DNA of 64,000 bases from an uncultured Acidobacteriota bacterium (GCA_903847975.1 CAINFC010000208.1:1-64000), one strand, 5' to 3'. Positions 8,616 through 17,586 are shown, numbered from the stretch's first letter. The notes: generated by a model from the sequence alone, not told the origin. A program made the numbers and translations.

Positions 8616-9617
8616 TCAGCGGGGCAGAAGATCGCGTATGTTGCCGCGATAGAGTCTTTTCATCTGCCGGTAGCCGGTCCCGTAAGGGGAATCCCCGCGG
8701 CGCTCCAGCCGCTCCAGGGCGGCCGTAAAGCCCTTTTGTCGCAGCACTTCGGCTGCCGCCCACTGGGCAAATCCTTCCACCCATTCGGGGTGGGCATCCA
8801 GGAGATTATGGTCGGCCTGCCAGGCGTGCGCATACTCATGGCCGGCCGCTTCATAAAGGAGCTCGGGAATCAGGCCAAAAAGCAGATAAATTTCCGAAAG
8901 GGTTCCAACCCGGCGATAAAGCCCCAGCTCCTTTCCAAAGAGCGGGCTCCGGTCGGAAAAAATCCGGTCACGCAGCTCCCGGGTTGTGGCAGAGGCGCTG
9001 TTGAGCTTCTCCACGCGTAAAACATAGGCAGTCGATAAGGCCAGCCCGTAGGAGGACTGCACAATGGCGCCGGCCTCTTCCATGATCCGGGCGATGTCGT
9101 CGATGTCGAATATGGCCCTCTCTCCGCAGGCCCCGCATACCACCCGGTCGTCCGGATAACGCCACAGGTCGTCTCCGACCGGCGCCCCGCACAGGAAACA
9201 AGCCGGCCTGTTCCGCTTGCAGGCCGGGCAGAAAAATCCTTCCCGCAGCGCGAAAGAATAGCGGATTCCCAGGATGGCTCGGCCGCAGGCCTGGCAGTGT
9301 ATCAGCTGCGCTTCGCAGGACGGGCAGGCCCCCGAATAGGGATGGATTGCCTGGGCAGCGGTCGGAAGCTTGCAGAAGCGGCAGCGGGGAGCCGCCTGGT
9401 TGCAGCGGGCGCAAATGGCCTCGGTGCGGTCCGGCACGGCAAAGAAGGGTTCGCCGGCTTCTATGCGCCTCCCGCATACCCGGCAGTATTTCTCATCTTG
9501 GGCATGGGAGAATGCGGTGCCGGAAAAAAAGAGCAGAAGCACGGAGCGTCGTGACCACACCGCGGATTCCTTCCATGGCGCCAGGGATATCCGTGCCGGA
9601 ACGTTTTTCTCGATCAT
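8616..9617 (-). CDS. Secreted DA1-like metallopeptidase with LIM/zinc-ribbon repeats
   Basis: A 333-residue exported protein with an N-terminal signal (RRSVLLLFFSGTAFSHA). Residues about 45-166 hold seven to eight CxxC pairs in tandem (CRVC, CARC, CRFC, CPSC, CQAC, CPAC, CFLC, CGAC), a LIM-like or double zinc-ribbon array. The C-terminal half contains GHEYAHAWQADHN (HExxH at about 260-264) and WVEGFAQWAAAEVL about 15 residues later, which supplies the third ligand Glu of a gluzincin. This order, LIM followed by HExxHAW and VEG, matches the plant ubiquitin-activated peptidase DA1. Substrate unknown. It converges with terC, 17 nt apart. Confidence 0.72.
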   Translation of the reverse strand: MIEKNVPARISLAPWKESAVWSRRSVLLLFFSGTAFSHAQDEKYCRVCGRRIEAGEPFFAVPDRTEAICARCNQAAPRCRFCKLPTAAQAIHPYSGACPSCEAQLIHCQACGRAILGIRYSFALREGFFCPACKRNRPACFLCGAPVGDDLWRYPDDRVVCGACGERAIFDIDDIARIMEEAGAIVQSSYGLALSTAYVLRVEKLNSASATTRELRDRIFSDRSPLFGKELGLYRRVGTLSEIYLLFGLIPELLYEAAGHEYAHAWQADHNLLDAHPEWVEGFAQWAAAEVLRQKGFTAALERLERRGDSPYGTGYRQMKRLYRGNIRDLLPR

Positions 9618-9651
9618 GCCCAACCTTTTCTTTTTTTCTCCTGAATCGGTC

Positions 9652-10413
9652 TCAGAAAAGCCCGGGAGTCAGGAAGGCTTTCCCTTGAAAGGGTACTACT
9701 TCCAGGGGCACGCCGTAAAGACCGGAAATGAATCCGCCATCCCACGGGCGGTCCGGATGCGGCGGCTGCTGCAGAGTGCCGTTTTTCAGAAAGAAAAAAT
9801 GATTTCCATACAGAAAGGCGCTGTTGGGTTCATGAAGGACTGCCAGGACGGTGCGCCCTGCTTGGGTCAGCCTCCGGACCATGGCCAGGAGTCGCGCCGT
9901 GTTGGCCAGATCCAGGTGGGACACCGGCTCATCCAGCAGCAGGACCGGCGAATCCTGTGCCAGCAGGCGGGCCAGCAGCACCAGCTGGCGCTCTCCCCCG
10001 GACAGCTCCGTGTAGGGCCGCCGGCGAAGGTCCGTCAGGCCGGCGGTTTCCATGGCTTCCTCCGCTTTGCGGCGGTCGGCCTGTCCGGGCTGGGAGAACA
10101 CATACGAGGCCCGGCCGGTAAGCACAATTTCTTCGACGGTGAAAGGGAAAACGGGATGATGGCTTTGCGGCAGGTATCCGACCAGGCGGGCCCGTTCCCG
10201 GACGGGCACCTCGCTGAGGTTTCGTCCGAACAGGCGCACCGCTCCGGCGGGGGACGGCAGTTGCCCCGCCATTGCCTTAAGCAGCGTCGACTTGCCGGAG
10301 CCATTGGGCCCCAGGAGAACGCTGAACCGGCCCTCCGGGATTTTCAGAAAGATGCGGTGCAATACCGGCCGCTCCCGGTAGGAAAGGGAGAGATCGCAAA
10401 TCTCGATCGGCAC
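9652..10413 (-). CDS. Cobalamin/Fe3+-siderophore ABC importer ATP-binding protein
   Basis: A 253-residue ATPase of the FecE/BtuD/FhuC family. Walker A is GPNGSGKST, the Q-loop YLPQSHHPVFPFTVEEIVL, the signature ELSGGERQLVLLARLLA, Walker B VLLLDEPVSHLDL and the H-loop VLHEPN, where the usual histidine-aspartate is His-Glu. The GTG start follows ggaggggtag and nearly abuts the permease gene. It powers uptake of the substrate delivered by the lipoprotein encoded at 11416-12477. Whether the substrate is cobalamin, a siderophore or another chelate cannot be told; no B12 riboswitch was seen upstream of the operon. Confidence 0.9.
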   Translation of the reverse strand: MPIEICDLSLSYRERPVLHRIFLKIPEGRFSVLLGPNGSGKSTLLKAMAGQLPSPAGAVRLFGRNLSEVPVRERARLVGYLPQSHHPVFPFTVEEIVLTGRASYVFSQPGQADRRKAEEAMETAGLTDLRRRPYTELSGGERQLVLLARLLAQDSPVLLLDEPVSHLDLANTARLLAMVRRLTQAGRTVLAVLHEPNSAFLYGNHFFFLKNGTLQQPPHPDRPWDGGFISGLYGVPLEVVPFQGKAFLTPGLF

Positions 10414-10414
10414 G

Positions 10415-11419
10415 CTACCCCTCCCCGAAGGCCGCGGTGGCTCTTTTCAGCAGCACAATGAAAAACGGAGCGCAGACCAGAGTGGTGAATACCCCGACGG
10501 GAATCTCGAAAAGCGCCACGGAGCGGGCGAAAGTGTCCACCACCACCAGAAAAACGCCTCCCAGCAGGAAGGAAACAGGCATAAGCCGCTGATGCCCCGG
10601 CCCGACCAGCATCCGGCCCATATGCGGAACGGCCAGCCCCACCAGCCCGATGATGCCTGCCACGGCCGCGGCGGCGGCCGAAGACAGAATGGCCGCCAGC
10701 AGGAAAAGAATCTTTTCCCGCTCCGGGTGCAATCCGACCGCGCGGCACTCTTCCTCCCCCAGCACCAGGACATCCAGCCGCCAGCGGAACAAAAAGAGAA
10801 TGACGCTTCCGGCAAGCACCGGCAGCGCCACAGACTGCAGCTTGCCCCAGCCGGCATTGTGAAGATTGCCCATCGTCCAGTGAACAATGGTCTGCAGCTT
10901 GAAGGGATCGTTGGCAACCTGGATCAGGGTCAGGGCGGCGGTGAAAATACCATTGACGATGATCCCGGCCAGCACCAGGGACAGCGCCGATACGCTCCGC
11001 CTCCGCATGGCCATGAAATAGCAGAGAGCCGCCGCCAAAACAGCAGTCAGAAAGGCCGCGGGCTGCAGCGGAATCCAGGAAACCGTCATGGCCAGGGCCG
11101 CCCCGCAGGCCGCTCCGGCGCTCAGGCCGAGGATATCGGGGGAAACCAGCGGGTTGCGGACCAGGGCCTGCAGGGCCGTGCCCGAGGAAGCCAGGGCGGA
11201 ACCTACCAGGAAAGCCAGAAGGACGCGCGGCAGTCGGACTTCCAGCAGAATGGTCCGGATCAGCAGGTCGTCGGGGGCGGGCCAGCGGCCGGATGCAAAG
11301 GTTGCGTCCCAGGCCCAGCGCAGGATGCGAAGAGCCCCAGGACCTCCCGGGGGGCCCAGGAGCATCGCGGCCCCGAGAACCAGCAGGGGAAAAACCAGAA
11401 AGAAAAGCAGCCGCTTCAT
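10415..11419 (-). CDS. FecCD-family ABC importer permease (BtuC-like)
   Basis: A 334-residue permease with nine to ten hydrophobic segments. LRLPRVLLAFLVGSALASSG-type N-terminal sequence (here EVRLPRVLLAFLVGSALASS), NPLVSPDILGLSAGAACG, and the cytoplasmic coupling loop GLVGLAVPHMGRMLVGPGHQ are diagnostic of the FecCD/BtuC family. It forms the inner-membrane channel with the ATPase and lipoprotein encoded on either side. Its start overlaps the end of the binding-protein gene by 4 nt, and its stop is 1 nt from the ATPase start, so the three are one transcription unit. Confidence 0.93.
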   Translation of the reverse strand: MKRLLFFLVFPLLVLGAAMLLGPPGGPGALRILRWAWDATFASGRWPAPDDLLIRTILLEVRLPRVLLAFLVGSALASSGTALQALVRNPLVSPDILGLSAGAACGAALAMTVSWIPLQPAAFLTAVLAAALCYFMAMRRRSVSALSLVLAGIIVNGIFTAALTLIQVANDPFKLQTIVHWTMGNLHNAGWGKLQSVALPVLAGSVILFLFRWRLDVLVLGEEECRAVGLHPEREKILFLLAAILSSAAAAAVAGIIGLVGLAVPHMGRMLVGPGHQRLMPVSFLLGGVFLVVVDTFARSVALFEIPVGVFTTLVCAPFFIVLLKRATAAFGEG

Positions 11420-12477
11420 AGTTTCCCCTCATAAAGCCATGCCAGCACCCGTCTCTGCTCCTCTTCCAGGTCGAGCGAGGCGAGCGCTTCCGGATGGATC
11501 CACCGGGCGGAGATCTTCATGGCCAGGGGAAATTTCAGGGTCCACTGGTCGCACAGGAACATATCGGAAAACTCGTGTACCCGCCCTTTCCGGACGGCAT
11601 CGACCGTCTGCCATTGCGGATCGCTGCGAATGTCCGCCGGGTCCATCCGGTCATTGGGCCACATCAGAATCACCTCCGGGTTCCAGGCGATGATTTTTTC
11701 CATGGAGACCTGCGCATGCTCCCGGTCGATTTCCGCGGCCACGTTGCGGCCGCCCGCCAGGCGGATCAGCTCATCGACCAGGCTGCCGCGCCCGGAGGTC
11801 TCCCGGCTCCCCTGAGCCCAGATGAAGTAGACCCTCGGTCCGACCGCCTCCTGGGCCTTCCCGGCAAGGCTTTCCTGGAACTGGAGGAGTTCCTGCCGGG
11901 TCCATTGGACGAGCTCCCGGGCACGATCCACCCTGCCGGTCAGCCGGCCCAGGGCCAGCATCTCCCGGTACACCTCTTCCCTGCTTTTCAGAAAAACTCC
12001 GAATACCGGTATGCCATGCTCCTCCAGGGCGGCGATGGCCTCGCTCTGGTGCGCCCATAGAATCACCAGGTCCGGGCGCAGGGCCAGAACGCTTTCCAGG
12101 TGAACAAAGTCCCAGTTCCCGGGAGCCGGAAGCTCACGGCTGCGGATGCGGGGGTCCAGGGCCGCATACCAGCGAAACAGGCCGCTCTGGTAGATGTTGG
12201 TGGAAATACCCACCAGGCGGGATTCGGCTCCCAGCATGTACAGGCCGCTCAGGGCGCTTTCGATCAGGCAAACGATTCTCCGGGCGGGCTCCCGGAGGGC
12301 CACCGTTTTCCCCCGGAAGTCCGTCTCTTCTATGGCGGCCGGCGAAGGGGAATCCCTCGTCTCCATCCTCCGGCATCCGGAGCTCGCCGACAAAAACAGG
12401 AAGAGGGCCGCCCCCAGTCCGGCAGGCAGCCGCCACCGGAGCCGAAGACCGCCCCCTTTTCCTGACGGTGTTCTCAT
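11416..12477 (-). CDS. Periplasmic-binding lipoprotein of the BtuF/FepB family
   Basis: A 353-residue substrate-binding protein. The signal ends in a lipobox, SASSGC, with Cys35 as the probable lipidated residue. The helical-backbone binding fold is seen in REPARRIVCLIESALSGLYM, the inter-lobe segment DLVILWAHQSEAIAALEEHG and WNPEVILMWPNDR. It hands substrate from the TonB receptor encoded downstream to the FecCD permease. ATG at 12477 was chosen over a GTG three codons earlier; neither has a strong ribosome-binding site. Substrate unknown: cobalamin, siderophore or haem-like chelate are the family options. Confidence 0.88.
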   Translation of the reverse strand: MRTPSGKGGGLRLRWRLPAGLGAALFLFLSASSGCRRMETRDSPSPAAIEETDFRGKTVALREPARRIVCLIESALSGLYMLGAESRLVGISTNIYQSGLFRWYAALDPRIRSRELPAPGNWDFVHLESVLALRPDLVILWAHQSEAIAALEEHGIPVFGVFLKSREEVYREMLALGRLTGRVDRARELVQWTRQELLQFQESLAGKAQEAVGPRVYFIWAQGSRETSGRGSLVDELIRLAGGRNVAAEIDREHAQVSMEKIIAWNPEVILMWPNDRMDPADIRSDPQWQTVDAVRKGRVHEFSDMFLCDQWTLKFPLAMKISARWIHPEALASLDLEEEQRRVLAWLYEGKL

Positions 12478-12488
12478 GCCGCTCACGG

Positions 12489-14543
12489 CTAAAGCTTCAG
12501 CTGGAGGCCGGCGAAAAAGTTGAATCCGGGATCCCGAAACTGCCAGGGCATTTCATAGCGGCGGTTGGTCAGGTTGTTCAGATCCAGGAAAAGTTCGACG
12601 CCATATTCCGGGGAGCGGAAAAGTTCCCGGGTCAGTTTCAAATTCACCGTCCGGTAGGAGCCGAAACTCCGACGCCCGCTCCAGGAGGTGCTGTCGTAAT
12701 ATTTCCCTGTGGCCTGGAAATAGGGCGAGAGGCTGAAGCGCGTCTGCAGCTGGAAGGTACACCCGGCGTTCAGGACGTAATCGGGAACGAAGGAAATATC
12801 CGCACCGTCCTGATCCCGGTCCAGCGGGTTTTCGATGCGGGTGGAGGTATAGGTCAGGTTGGCGAACCACCGGAAAAAGGGGCTGGGAGCCTGTTCGAAG
12901 GGGATCTGGAAACCGAGAGAGCGGGCTTCCCCGGCGTTCACCGACTGGCTCTGGGAGGGATTGCGGCTGACGGTATTCTCCACGATGGCATCCTGAATCC
13001 GGTTGTAAAAAAGCCGCAGGCCGGTGGTGATGAAATGCGGAAGGCGCAGGTCGGCCCCTGCGTCGTAGCCCAGCCCTTTCTCCGGCCGCAGATCCGGATT
13101 GGGAAGCTGCCCGTTCCGCCCGGGAACGCCCCGGTCTTCCAGGCGCAGCGTCCCTCCCACCGATTTGGCCGCCGGGGCGGTAAAGCTGGTGCCCACATTG
13201 CTGTAAAGCGAGGCCGTATCGGAAAGCTCGTACCGTACTCCGGCGCTCCACAAGCCCCGGTCCCAGCTTTTCTCGCGCACTCCCGGCTTCGAGCCGCTCA
13301 GCAGGTCGAAGGTATTGCCGGTGTGCTGGAAGCGCCCTCCGGCACGAAGCGTCCAGCGGCCGCGGACATATTTTTCCTGCAGAAAAAGGCCGGTGGCCAG
13401 GGCGCGGGCATCGTTGCCGATCCGCTGCACTCCGTCGATTTCCGCGTAGGTTTCGTACCGCGCGGCCTGCCCGTCGGCGCCGAAGGTCAGGATGCTGTTG
13501 CCGCCGTGCCGGCGTGTCAAGGTAAGGTCGACCGGCACGATGTCCTGCACCACGCCGTCATGCTCCCGCAGCGCCAGGCTGGCCGGGTATTGGTCTTCCC
13601 CCCAGCGCCGGTCATAGCGCCGGTATCCGGTCCGGAACTGCAGGTTCCATCCGGAGGACCAGGGATGGTCGTACCGAAGGTTGACGGTGTCATAGTTGTG
13701 GGAGTAGTCGCGGTTGGGGCGCCCCGCGGCCCCGTCGTGGAGGGTGTGCTGGGCGAAAATAGAAAGCTTGTGCCCCGGCTTTCCCAGGTGCCAGGTGGCC
13801 TTGGCATACAATTTCGTTTTCTGGTAAGCCGGATCCTCCAGGATGTTGAGCCAGGAGCCCGGGGTGCCGTAGTCTGTGTAATCGGACTGCTCGTAGCCGG
13901 CGCCAAAAAAGTAGTGCAGCCGCCCTTTGCGGTTCTGGTGGTAAAGCCGGCCGTTGAAGGTGGCCCAGGAACCTCCGCCCAGCAGGATGCGCGAAGCCTG
14001 CCCTTCCACCTCGTCTTTCAGAATCAGATTGGTGGTTCCCGAAAGCGGAGTCTGGTTCCCGGCAAAATCCATGCTGAGGTAGTTGGAATAAAGAACCGAC
14101 GCCGGCCCCTGGTGCGCTTCGACCCGCTCGAAAACCCAGGGATCCAGGCTCATGGTGTCCATGAAGGAATCGACCGGCAGGCCGTCCAGCAGGTAGCTGT
14201 TATACTTCGGCCCCAGCCCGCCATAGGATCCCCAGTTGGCGTCGTTGCGGGAGAGCACGCTGACGAATAATCCGGGCTGGTATTGCAGCAGTTCGGCGGC
14301 ATTGCGGCGGCTGTCCGAAGACCGCTCGATGTCGGTGGAATCGAGCACCAGGACCTTCTGGGTAACCTGCTTCTGGGCTTGTTCCACCTTGGAGTCGGTA
14401 ACCACCACCTGGATGCGCAGGGGATCCGGCCGCTTTTCCGGGGATTCCGCCGAAGAGGAAGTGGCGGGGGCTGTCCCTTGTCCCATGGCAACAGGCATCG
14501 CTGCGATCCAGATGGCTACGATAGAAAGGTAATTTTTTTTCAT
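12489..14543 (-). CDS. TonB-dependent outer-membrane receptor
   Basis: A 684-residue receptor with a signal peptide (MKKNYLSIVAIWIAAMPVAMG). A TonB-box-like IQVVVTDS is followed by the plug domain (QKVLVLDSTDIERSSDS, NSYLLDGLPVD, VERVEAHQGPASVLY-like sequence near residue 170) and a long beta-barrel with alternating aromatic strands ending FFAGLQLKL. The ATG at 14543 begins the signal peptide; an upstream in-frame extension is not conserved and starts inside a repeat. It is the first gene of the operon with the BtuFCD-like importer (11 nt to the lipoprotein gene), so it should bring the same chelate across the outer membrane. Length is normal for the family. Confidence 0.92.
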   Translation of the reverse strand: MKKNYLSIVAIWIAAMPVAMGQGTAPATSSSAESPEKRPDPLRIQVVVTDSKVEQAQKQVTQKVLVLDSTDIERSSDSRRNAAELLQYQPGLFVSVLSRNDANWGSYGGLGPKYNSYLLDGLPVDSFMDTMSLDPWVFERVEAHQGPASVLYSNYLSMDFAGNQTPLSGTTNLILKDEVEGQASRILLGGGSWATFNGRLYHQNRKGRLHYFFGAGYEQSDYTDYGTPGSWLNILEDPAYQKTKLYAKATWHLGKPGHKLSIFAQHTLHDGAAGRPNRDYSHNYDTVNLRYDHPWSSGWNLQFRTGYRRYDRRWGEDQYPASLALREHDGVVQDIVPVDLTLTRRHGGNSILTFGADGQAARYETYAEIDGVQRIGNDARALATGLFLQEKYVRGRWTLRAGGRFQHTGNTFDLLSGSKPGVREKSWDRGLWSAGVRYELSDTASLYSNVGTSFTAPAAKSVGGTLRLEDRGVPGRNGQLPNPDLRPEKGLGYDAGADLRLPHFITTGLRLFYNRIQDAIVENTVSRNPSQSQSVNAGEARSLGFQIPFEQAPSPFFRWFANLTYTSTRIENPLDRDQDGADISFVPDYVLNAGCTFQLQTRFSLSPYFQATGKYYDSTSWSGRRSFGSYRTVNLKLTRELFRSPEYGVELFLDLNNLTNRRYEMPWQFRDPGFNFFAGLQLKL

Positions 14544-14636
14544 AGTAGTTGGATTGCTTTCTGTGAATGCCAAGTATTTCGTTTCCATGATCCGGTCAGA
14601 ATCAGTTTGTAACACGACTGCTTGGAGCCTGTCAAA

Positions 14637-14790
14637 AATGAAACCTTCGAAAAAAGACCCAAAACACCCCAGAACAAACTCACAAACGAAAACCGTTTAG
14701 AGTACAGCCTTAAGGCTGCGTGCTGCAAGCAGGTTTCCGCTTGTGCTCCGCAAGCCTGGACTCTGCGCAAAGACTTTTTGCGAGATCATC
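14637..14790 (+). repeat. Structured intergenic repeat R1, copy 1
   Basis: Core at 14661-14790: aaaacacccc, then acaaactcacaaacgaaaac, then the perfect palindrome CAGCCTTAAGGCTG at 14705-14718, then caagcaggtttccgcttg, and an agactttttgcgagatcatc end. Copies 2 and 3 are at 40894-41051 and 56850-56960. The terminal inverted repeats clear in copy 2 are decayed here. It lies upstream of the TonB-receptor gene. Confidence 0.8.
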
Positions 14791-14841
14791 ATTTTTTATA
14801 GCTTCATAAAAAGTCCCGCAAAAAACAGGAAGGCAGAATGC

Positions 14842-14935
14842 AGTAGCCAGAATCCAGAATCCAGAATATAATATACTTATTTTCAACAGGTTACCCCTAT
14901 TCTGGAATCTATCTTCTGGATTCTGAATTCCAAAA
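14842..14935 (+). repeat. AT-rich repeat R4, copy 1
   Basis: Short reiterated units (agaatcc, ccagaat) flank a central segment, ttttcaacaggttacccc. An inverted copy with the same order of blocks lies at 48955-49050, where the centre reads ggttaacctgttgaaaatat. It is less GC-rich than the surrounding genes. Confidence 0.7.
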
Positions 14936-14973
14936 CGGACTTTTTTCGAAGCCATCAAAAATGATAATCCGGT

Positions 14974-15050
14974 AACAAGTCCCTCTCCCCATCCGAAATA
15001 CCCTGATTGCTTCTTCCTTCCTTCCTGATCTTCCCCTATTCCTTTGAAAT
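14974..15050 (+). repeat. Dispersed intergenic repeat R3, copy b
   Basis: It carries the R3 order: aacaagtccc, ccatccgaaataccctgatt, ttccttccttcctgatcttc, then cctttg. The last part has diverged from copies a and d. The stretch 14791-15175 holds only repeats R4 and R3 and linking sequence; I see no gene in it. Confidence 0.7.
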
Positions 15051-15175
15051 GATTTGGCTTACAGGAAGAAAGGAATGCGGTGACTTTTTACCGGTTTGTC
15101 CCCGTCCCGTGCCTCCGCCGGACAGGAGCCACGAAAGGCTCGCCACGCCAAGACCACGGCAAACGCACTCGCCCG

Positions 15176-15973
15176 CTACCCCGTCCGGCAGCGCATCTCG
15201 AGGTGGGCGCGGGCGCCCTCGAACGTGCCGGCGATCTCCGCGGTGTCCGGAAGCGAATCCCTTAACCGTTCCAGGACCCGGCGCTCCCCAACGCGACGGC
15301 AGGAGGGCCGATAGTGCAGATCGAAGACCCAGCTGACCTGCAGCAGCTTCCAGTCACACAGGGAGCGGATCATGCGGTAGCTGGGAATCCGGCCGGCCCG
15401 GACCTCCGCCGCCAGCTCCGGCGATACCGGCCCCTCCAGGTCAACATGGTGGGCAATCTCCGGATAGTCGTGGATCCGATTATTCCGGAAGGCATCCAGG
15501 AAGATTTCGAAGATGTCCAGCTTGTCGGCGTCGCGTATCAGGTGAAGAAACGGTACGCTTCCGGCGCTCAATCCCGCCGGGACCCGCAACCCGTTGTGCA
15601 GCCGGATACCGTCCAGAATCTGCTCCCGGCGCCCGCCGCGGCAGCGGTCCAGGACTTTTGACTCCTGGACCACCTGGACCCCCCGCAGGGCATGATTTAC
15701 GGATTCGACATCCCGAAAGGTTCCAAACTCGGCCATCTGGCTGAACCGCCCGGCGTCATGCAGCAGCCCCAGCGCTTCCGAGGTAATTTGATCGGAGCGA
15801 TTCCATCCCAGATCGGAAGCCAGGGTGGCGGCTTCCTGCGAAACCCGCCGGCTGTGCTCCCTTTTCAGCACCATCATGGCGCGCACCGATTCGCGGCAGC
15901 CGTTTTCGCGGCAGTATCGATCCGCGTACAGCTCAAACCAGTCCCGGATTCCTTTTAATTCCGCCTCGTTCAT
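15176..15973 (-). CDS. HD-domain phosphohydrolase
   Basis: A 265-residue cytoplasmic protein. An HD metal-binding site is visible as His40 (LKREHSRRV), His72-Asp73 (GLLHDAGRFSQM), His94 (SVNHALRG) and a later Asp in LIRDADKLDIFEIF. The HD superfamily hydrolyses nucleotides and cyclic nucleotides. Its start overlaps the end of the cyclase gene by 4 nt (ATGA), so the two are translationally coupled. This suggests, as an inference, that it breaks down or responds to the cyclic nucleotide made upstream. No HD-GYP motif is seen. Confidence 0.85.
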   Translation of the reverse strand: MNEAELKGIRDWFELYADRYCRENGCRESVRAMMVLKREHSRRVSQEAATLASDLGWNRSDQITSEALGLLHDAGRFSQMAEFGTFRDVESVNHALRGVQVVQESKVLDRCRGGRREQILDGIRLHNGLRVPAGLSAGSVPFLHLIRDADKLDIFEIFLDAFRNNRIHDYPEIAHHVDLEGPVSPELAAEVRAGRIPSYRMIRSLCDWKLLQVSWVFDLHYRPSCRRVGERRVLERLRDSLPDTAEIAGTFEGARAHLEMRCRTG

Positions 15974-17586
15974 TTTTCTTTCCGCCCATGAGCACTCCCC
16001 CCGGGACGCGGAGCGTCCTGCAGGATCCGGTAGAGCCGCAGCGGCTGCTCGATTCCCTTCAGGGGCATACTGCCCAGCGAAACGGTCGGGAAAAGATCCC
16101 CGATCTTTTCTTTGGTGCTTTCGCCGATAATGATTTCATCCGCCTGGGCGATCTGGTTTTCGATGCGAAAGGCAATGTTGACCGAGTTGCCCATGACCGT
16201 ATATTCCAGGCGCTTTTCCGAACCCACATCGCCGGCGATCACCCGCCCGCTGTTGATGCCGATGCGCATCCGTAAAGGATCCGGGAAGCTGTGAATCCGA
16301 TTGATCTCCTCCAGCGCCCGGAACATTTCCAGGGCGGTGCGCACGGCCCGCCGGGCGTGATCCTCCTGGGAAAAAGGAGCACCGAAGACCGCCATGACCG
16401 CATCCCCGATATATTTATCCAGTGTCCCTTCGTTCTGAAAAATGACATCGGTCATGGCCGACAGGAAGGTATTGACGCGGTTCATGGCCTCCTGCGGCTC
16501 CAGCTTCTCGGTCAGCGAAGTAAACGCTGTCAGGTCGGCAAAAAGGACGCTGATCTCCTTTTCCTCGCTGACCCGGAAGCCCTGCTTGCCCGATCGCAGA
16601 ATGCGGTTGACCACCGCCGGGGAGTGATAGCGCTCCAGCTGCTCGCGAAGGTGCCTCTCCCGCTCGACGGCTTCCCGAAGCTGCGACTGGTCGATGGCGA
16701 TGGCGGAGATAATGGCAATGGTCGACAGCAGATCGAGATCCTTTTCCTGGAACACGTTTTCCCGGAAGCGGCTGTCCACGTAAACGATCCCTTTGACCTT
16801 TTTTTCATCCCAGAGAGGCACGCACATGCAGGAATGGATCTGCTGCAGAACCACGCTCCCCTTGGCATCGAAGCGCTCGTCGCACATGGCATTGGCCGTC
16901 AGAACCGCCATCCCTTCCCGGAATACTTTGTTGACGATCGTCCGGGAAAAGCTGATCCCTTCCTTCCCCGAGGCGGATTCCGGGGAGGAACGCACCTTGA
17001 TTACGCAGGGCACCAGGTCCTGGGTTTCGGGATTGTACAGCATCAGAAAGCCGCGGTCGGCGTGCAGGTATTCAAAAACCAGGTCCATCACTCCGGAAAG
17101 TACCGTGTTCAGGTCATGGGATGACAGCAGCGATTTGGCGGCATTCAATATGATGGCCGCCATCTCATTGGCCTGCCGGCCGTCCGGACCGGCCTTTCCT
17201 CGTGCCTCGATTCCCCTCTCGGCCACCGGGAAGGAAATGGTCATGTTGGGATCGGTCAGGTACTCGTCGCTCAGCCGGATCGGAGTCTGCCGGGAATTGA
17301 AGAACAGCAGGCGGAACGCCCCCAGGGAGATTTCATCCCCGTGCTGCAGCACTTTCCGGCGGACCGGCACCTGGTTGACCGTTACCCCGTTGGCGCTTCC
17401 CAGGTCTTCCACGACAAACTGGTCTCCTTCGCTGAATACCCGCGCGTGCCGTCGTGATACTTGCGGGAAAGGCAGAACGATGTCGCTTTCCACCGAACGC
17501 CCGATGACCATCGAGGGCCTGTTCAGGGCAAAGCGCCGGCCATGTTTGGCGTGCAGCAGTTCCAGGTAGGGCAGGCCGTTGGACAT
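15970..17586 (-). CDS. FHA-GAF-class III adenylate/guanylate cyclase
   Basis: A 538-residue three-domain signalling protein. The FHA domain (about 5-98) has VIGRSVESDIVL and SRRHARV, the phosphothreonine-binding residues. A GAF domain spans about 155-305. The catalytic domain (about 340-520) keeps both metal aspartates (Asp351 in VLFADLTAF, Asp395 in KYIGDAVMAVFGAP), Lys391 for base recognition, and YTVMGNSVNIAFRIE with the transition-state Asn and Arg, so it looks active; Lys plus Thr favours ATP over GTP. No membrane segment. It should make a cyclic nucleotide in response to a phosphoprotein and a GAF ligand. Confidence 0.9.
   Translation of the reverse strand: MSNGLPYLELLHAKHGRRFALNRPSMVIGRSVESDIVLPFPQVSRRHARVFSEGDQFVVEDLGSANGVTVNQVPVRRKVLQHGDEISLGAFRLLFFNSRQTPIRLSDEYLTDPNMTISFPVAERGIEARGKAGPDGRQANEMAAIILNAAKSLLSSHDLNTVLSGVMDLVFEYLHADRGFLMLYNPETQDLVPCVIKVRSSPESASGKEGISFSRTIVNKVFREGMAVLTANAMCDERFDAKGSVVLQQIHSCMCVPLWDEKKVKGIVYVDSRFRENVFQEKDLDLLSTIAIISAIAIDQSQLREAVERERHLREQLERYHSPAVVNRILRSGKQGFRVSEEKEISVLFADLTAFTSLTEKLEPQEAMNRVNTFLSAMTDVIFQNEGTLDKYIGDAVMAVFGAPFSQEDHARRAVRTALEMFRALEEINRIHSFPDPLRMRIGINSGRVIAGDVGSEKRLEYTVMGNSVNIAFRIENQIAQADEIIIGESTKEKIGDLFPTVSLGSMPLKGIEQPLRLYRILQDAPRPGGSAHGRKEK

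Noticed and set aside
12468-14270. 600-codon open frame on the plus strand
   Set aside because: It is exactly antisense to the TonB-receptor gene and has no family-like sequence; high GC gives long antisense frames.
14710-14958. 82-codon frame upstream of the TonB receptor
   Set aside because: It lies wholly inside repeats R1 and R4.
14544-15175. Cobalamin riboswitch before the BtuFCD/TonB operon
   Set aside because: No B12-box sequence was seen on the minus strand; the region is filled by repeats.
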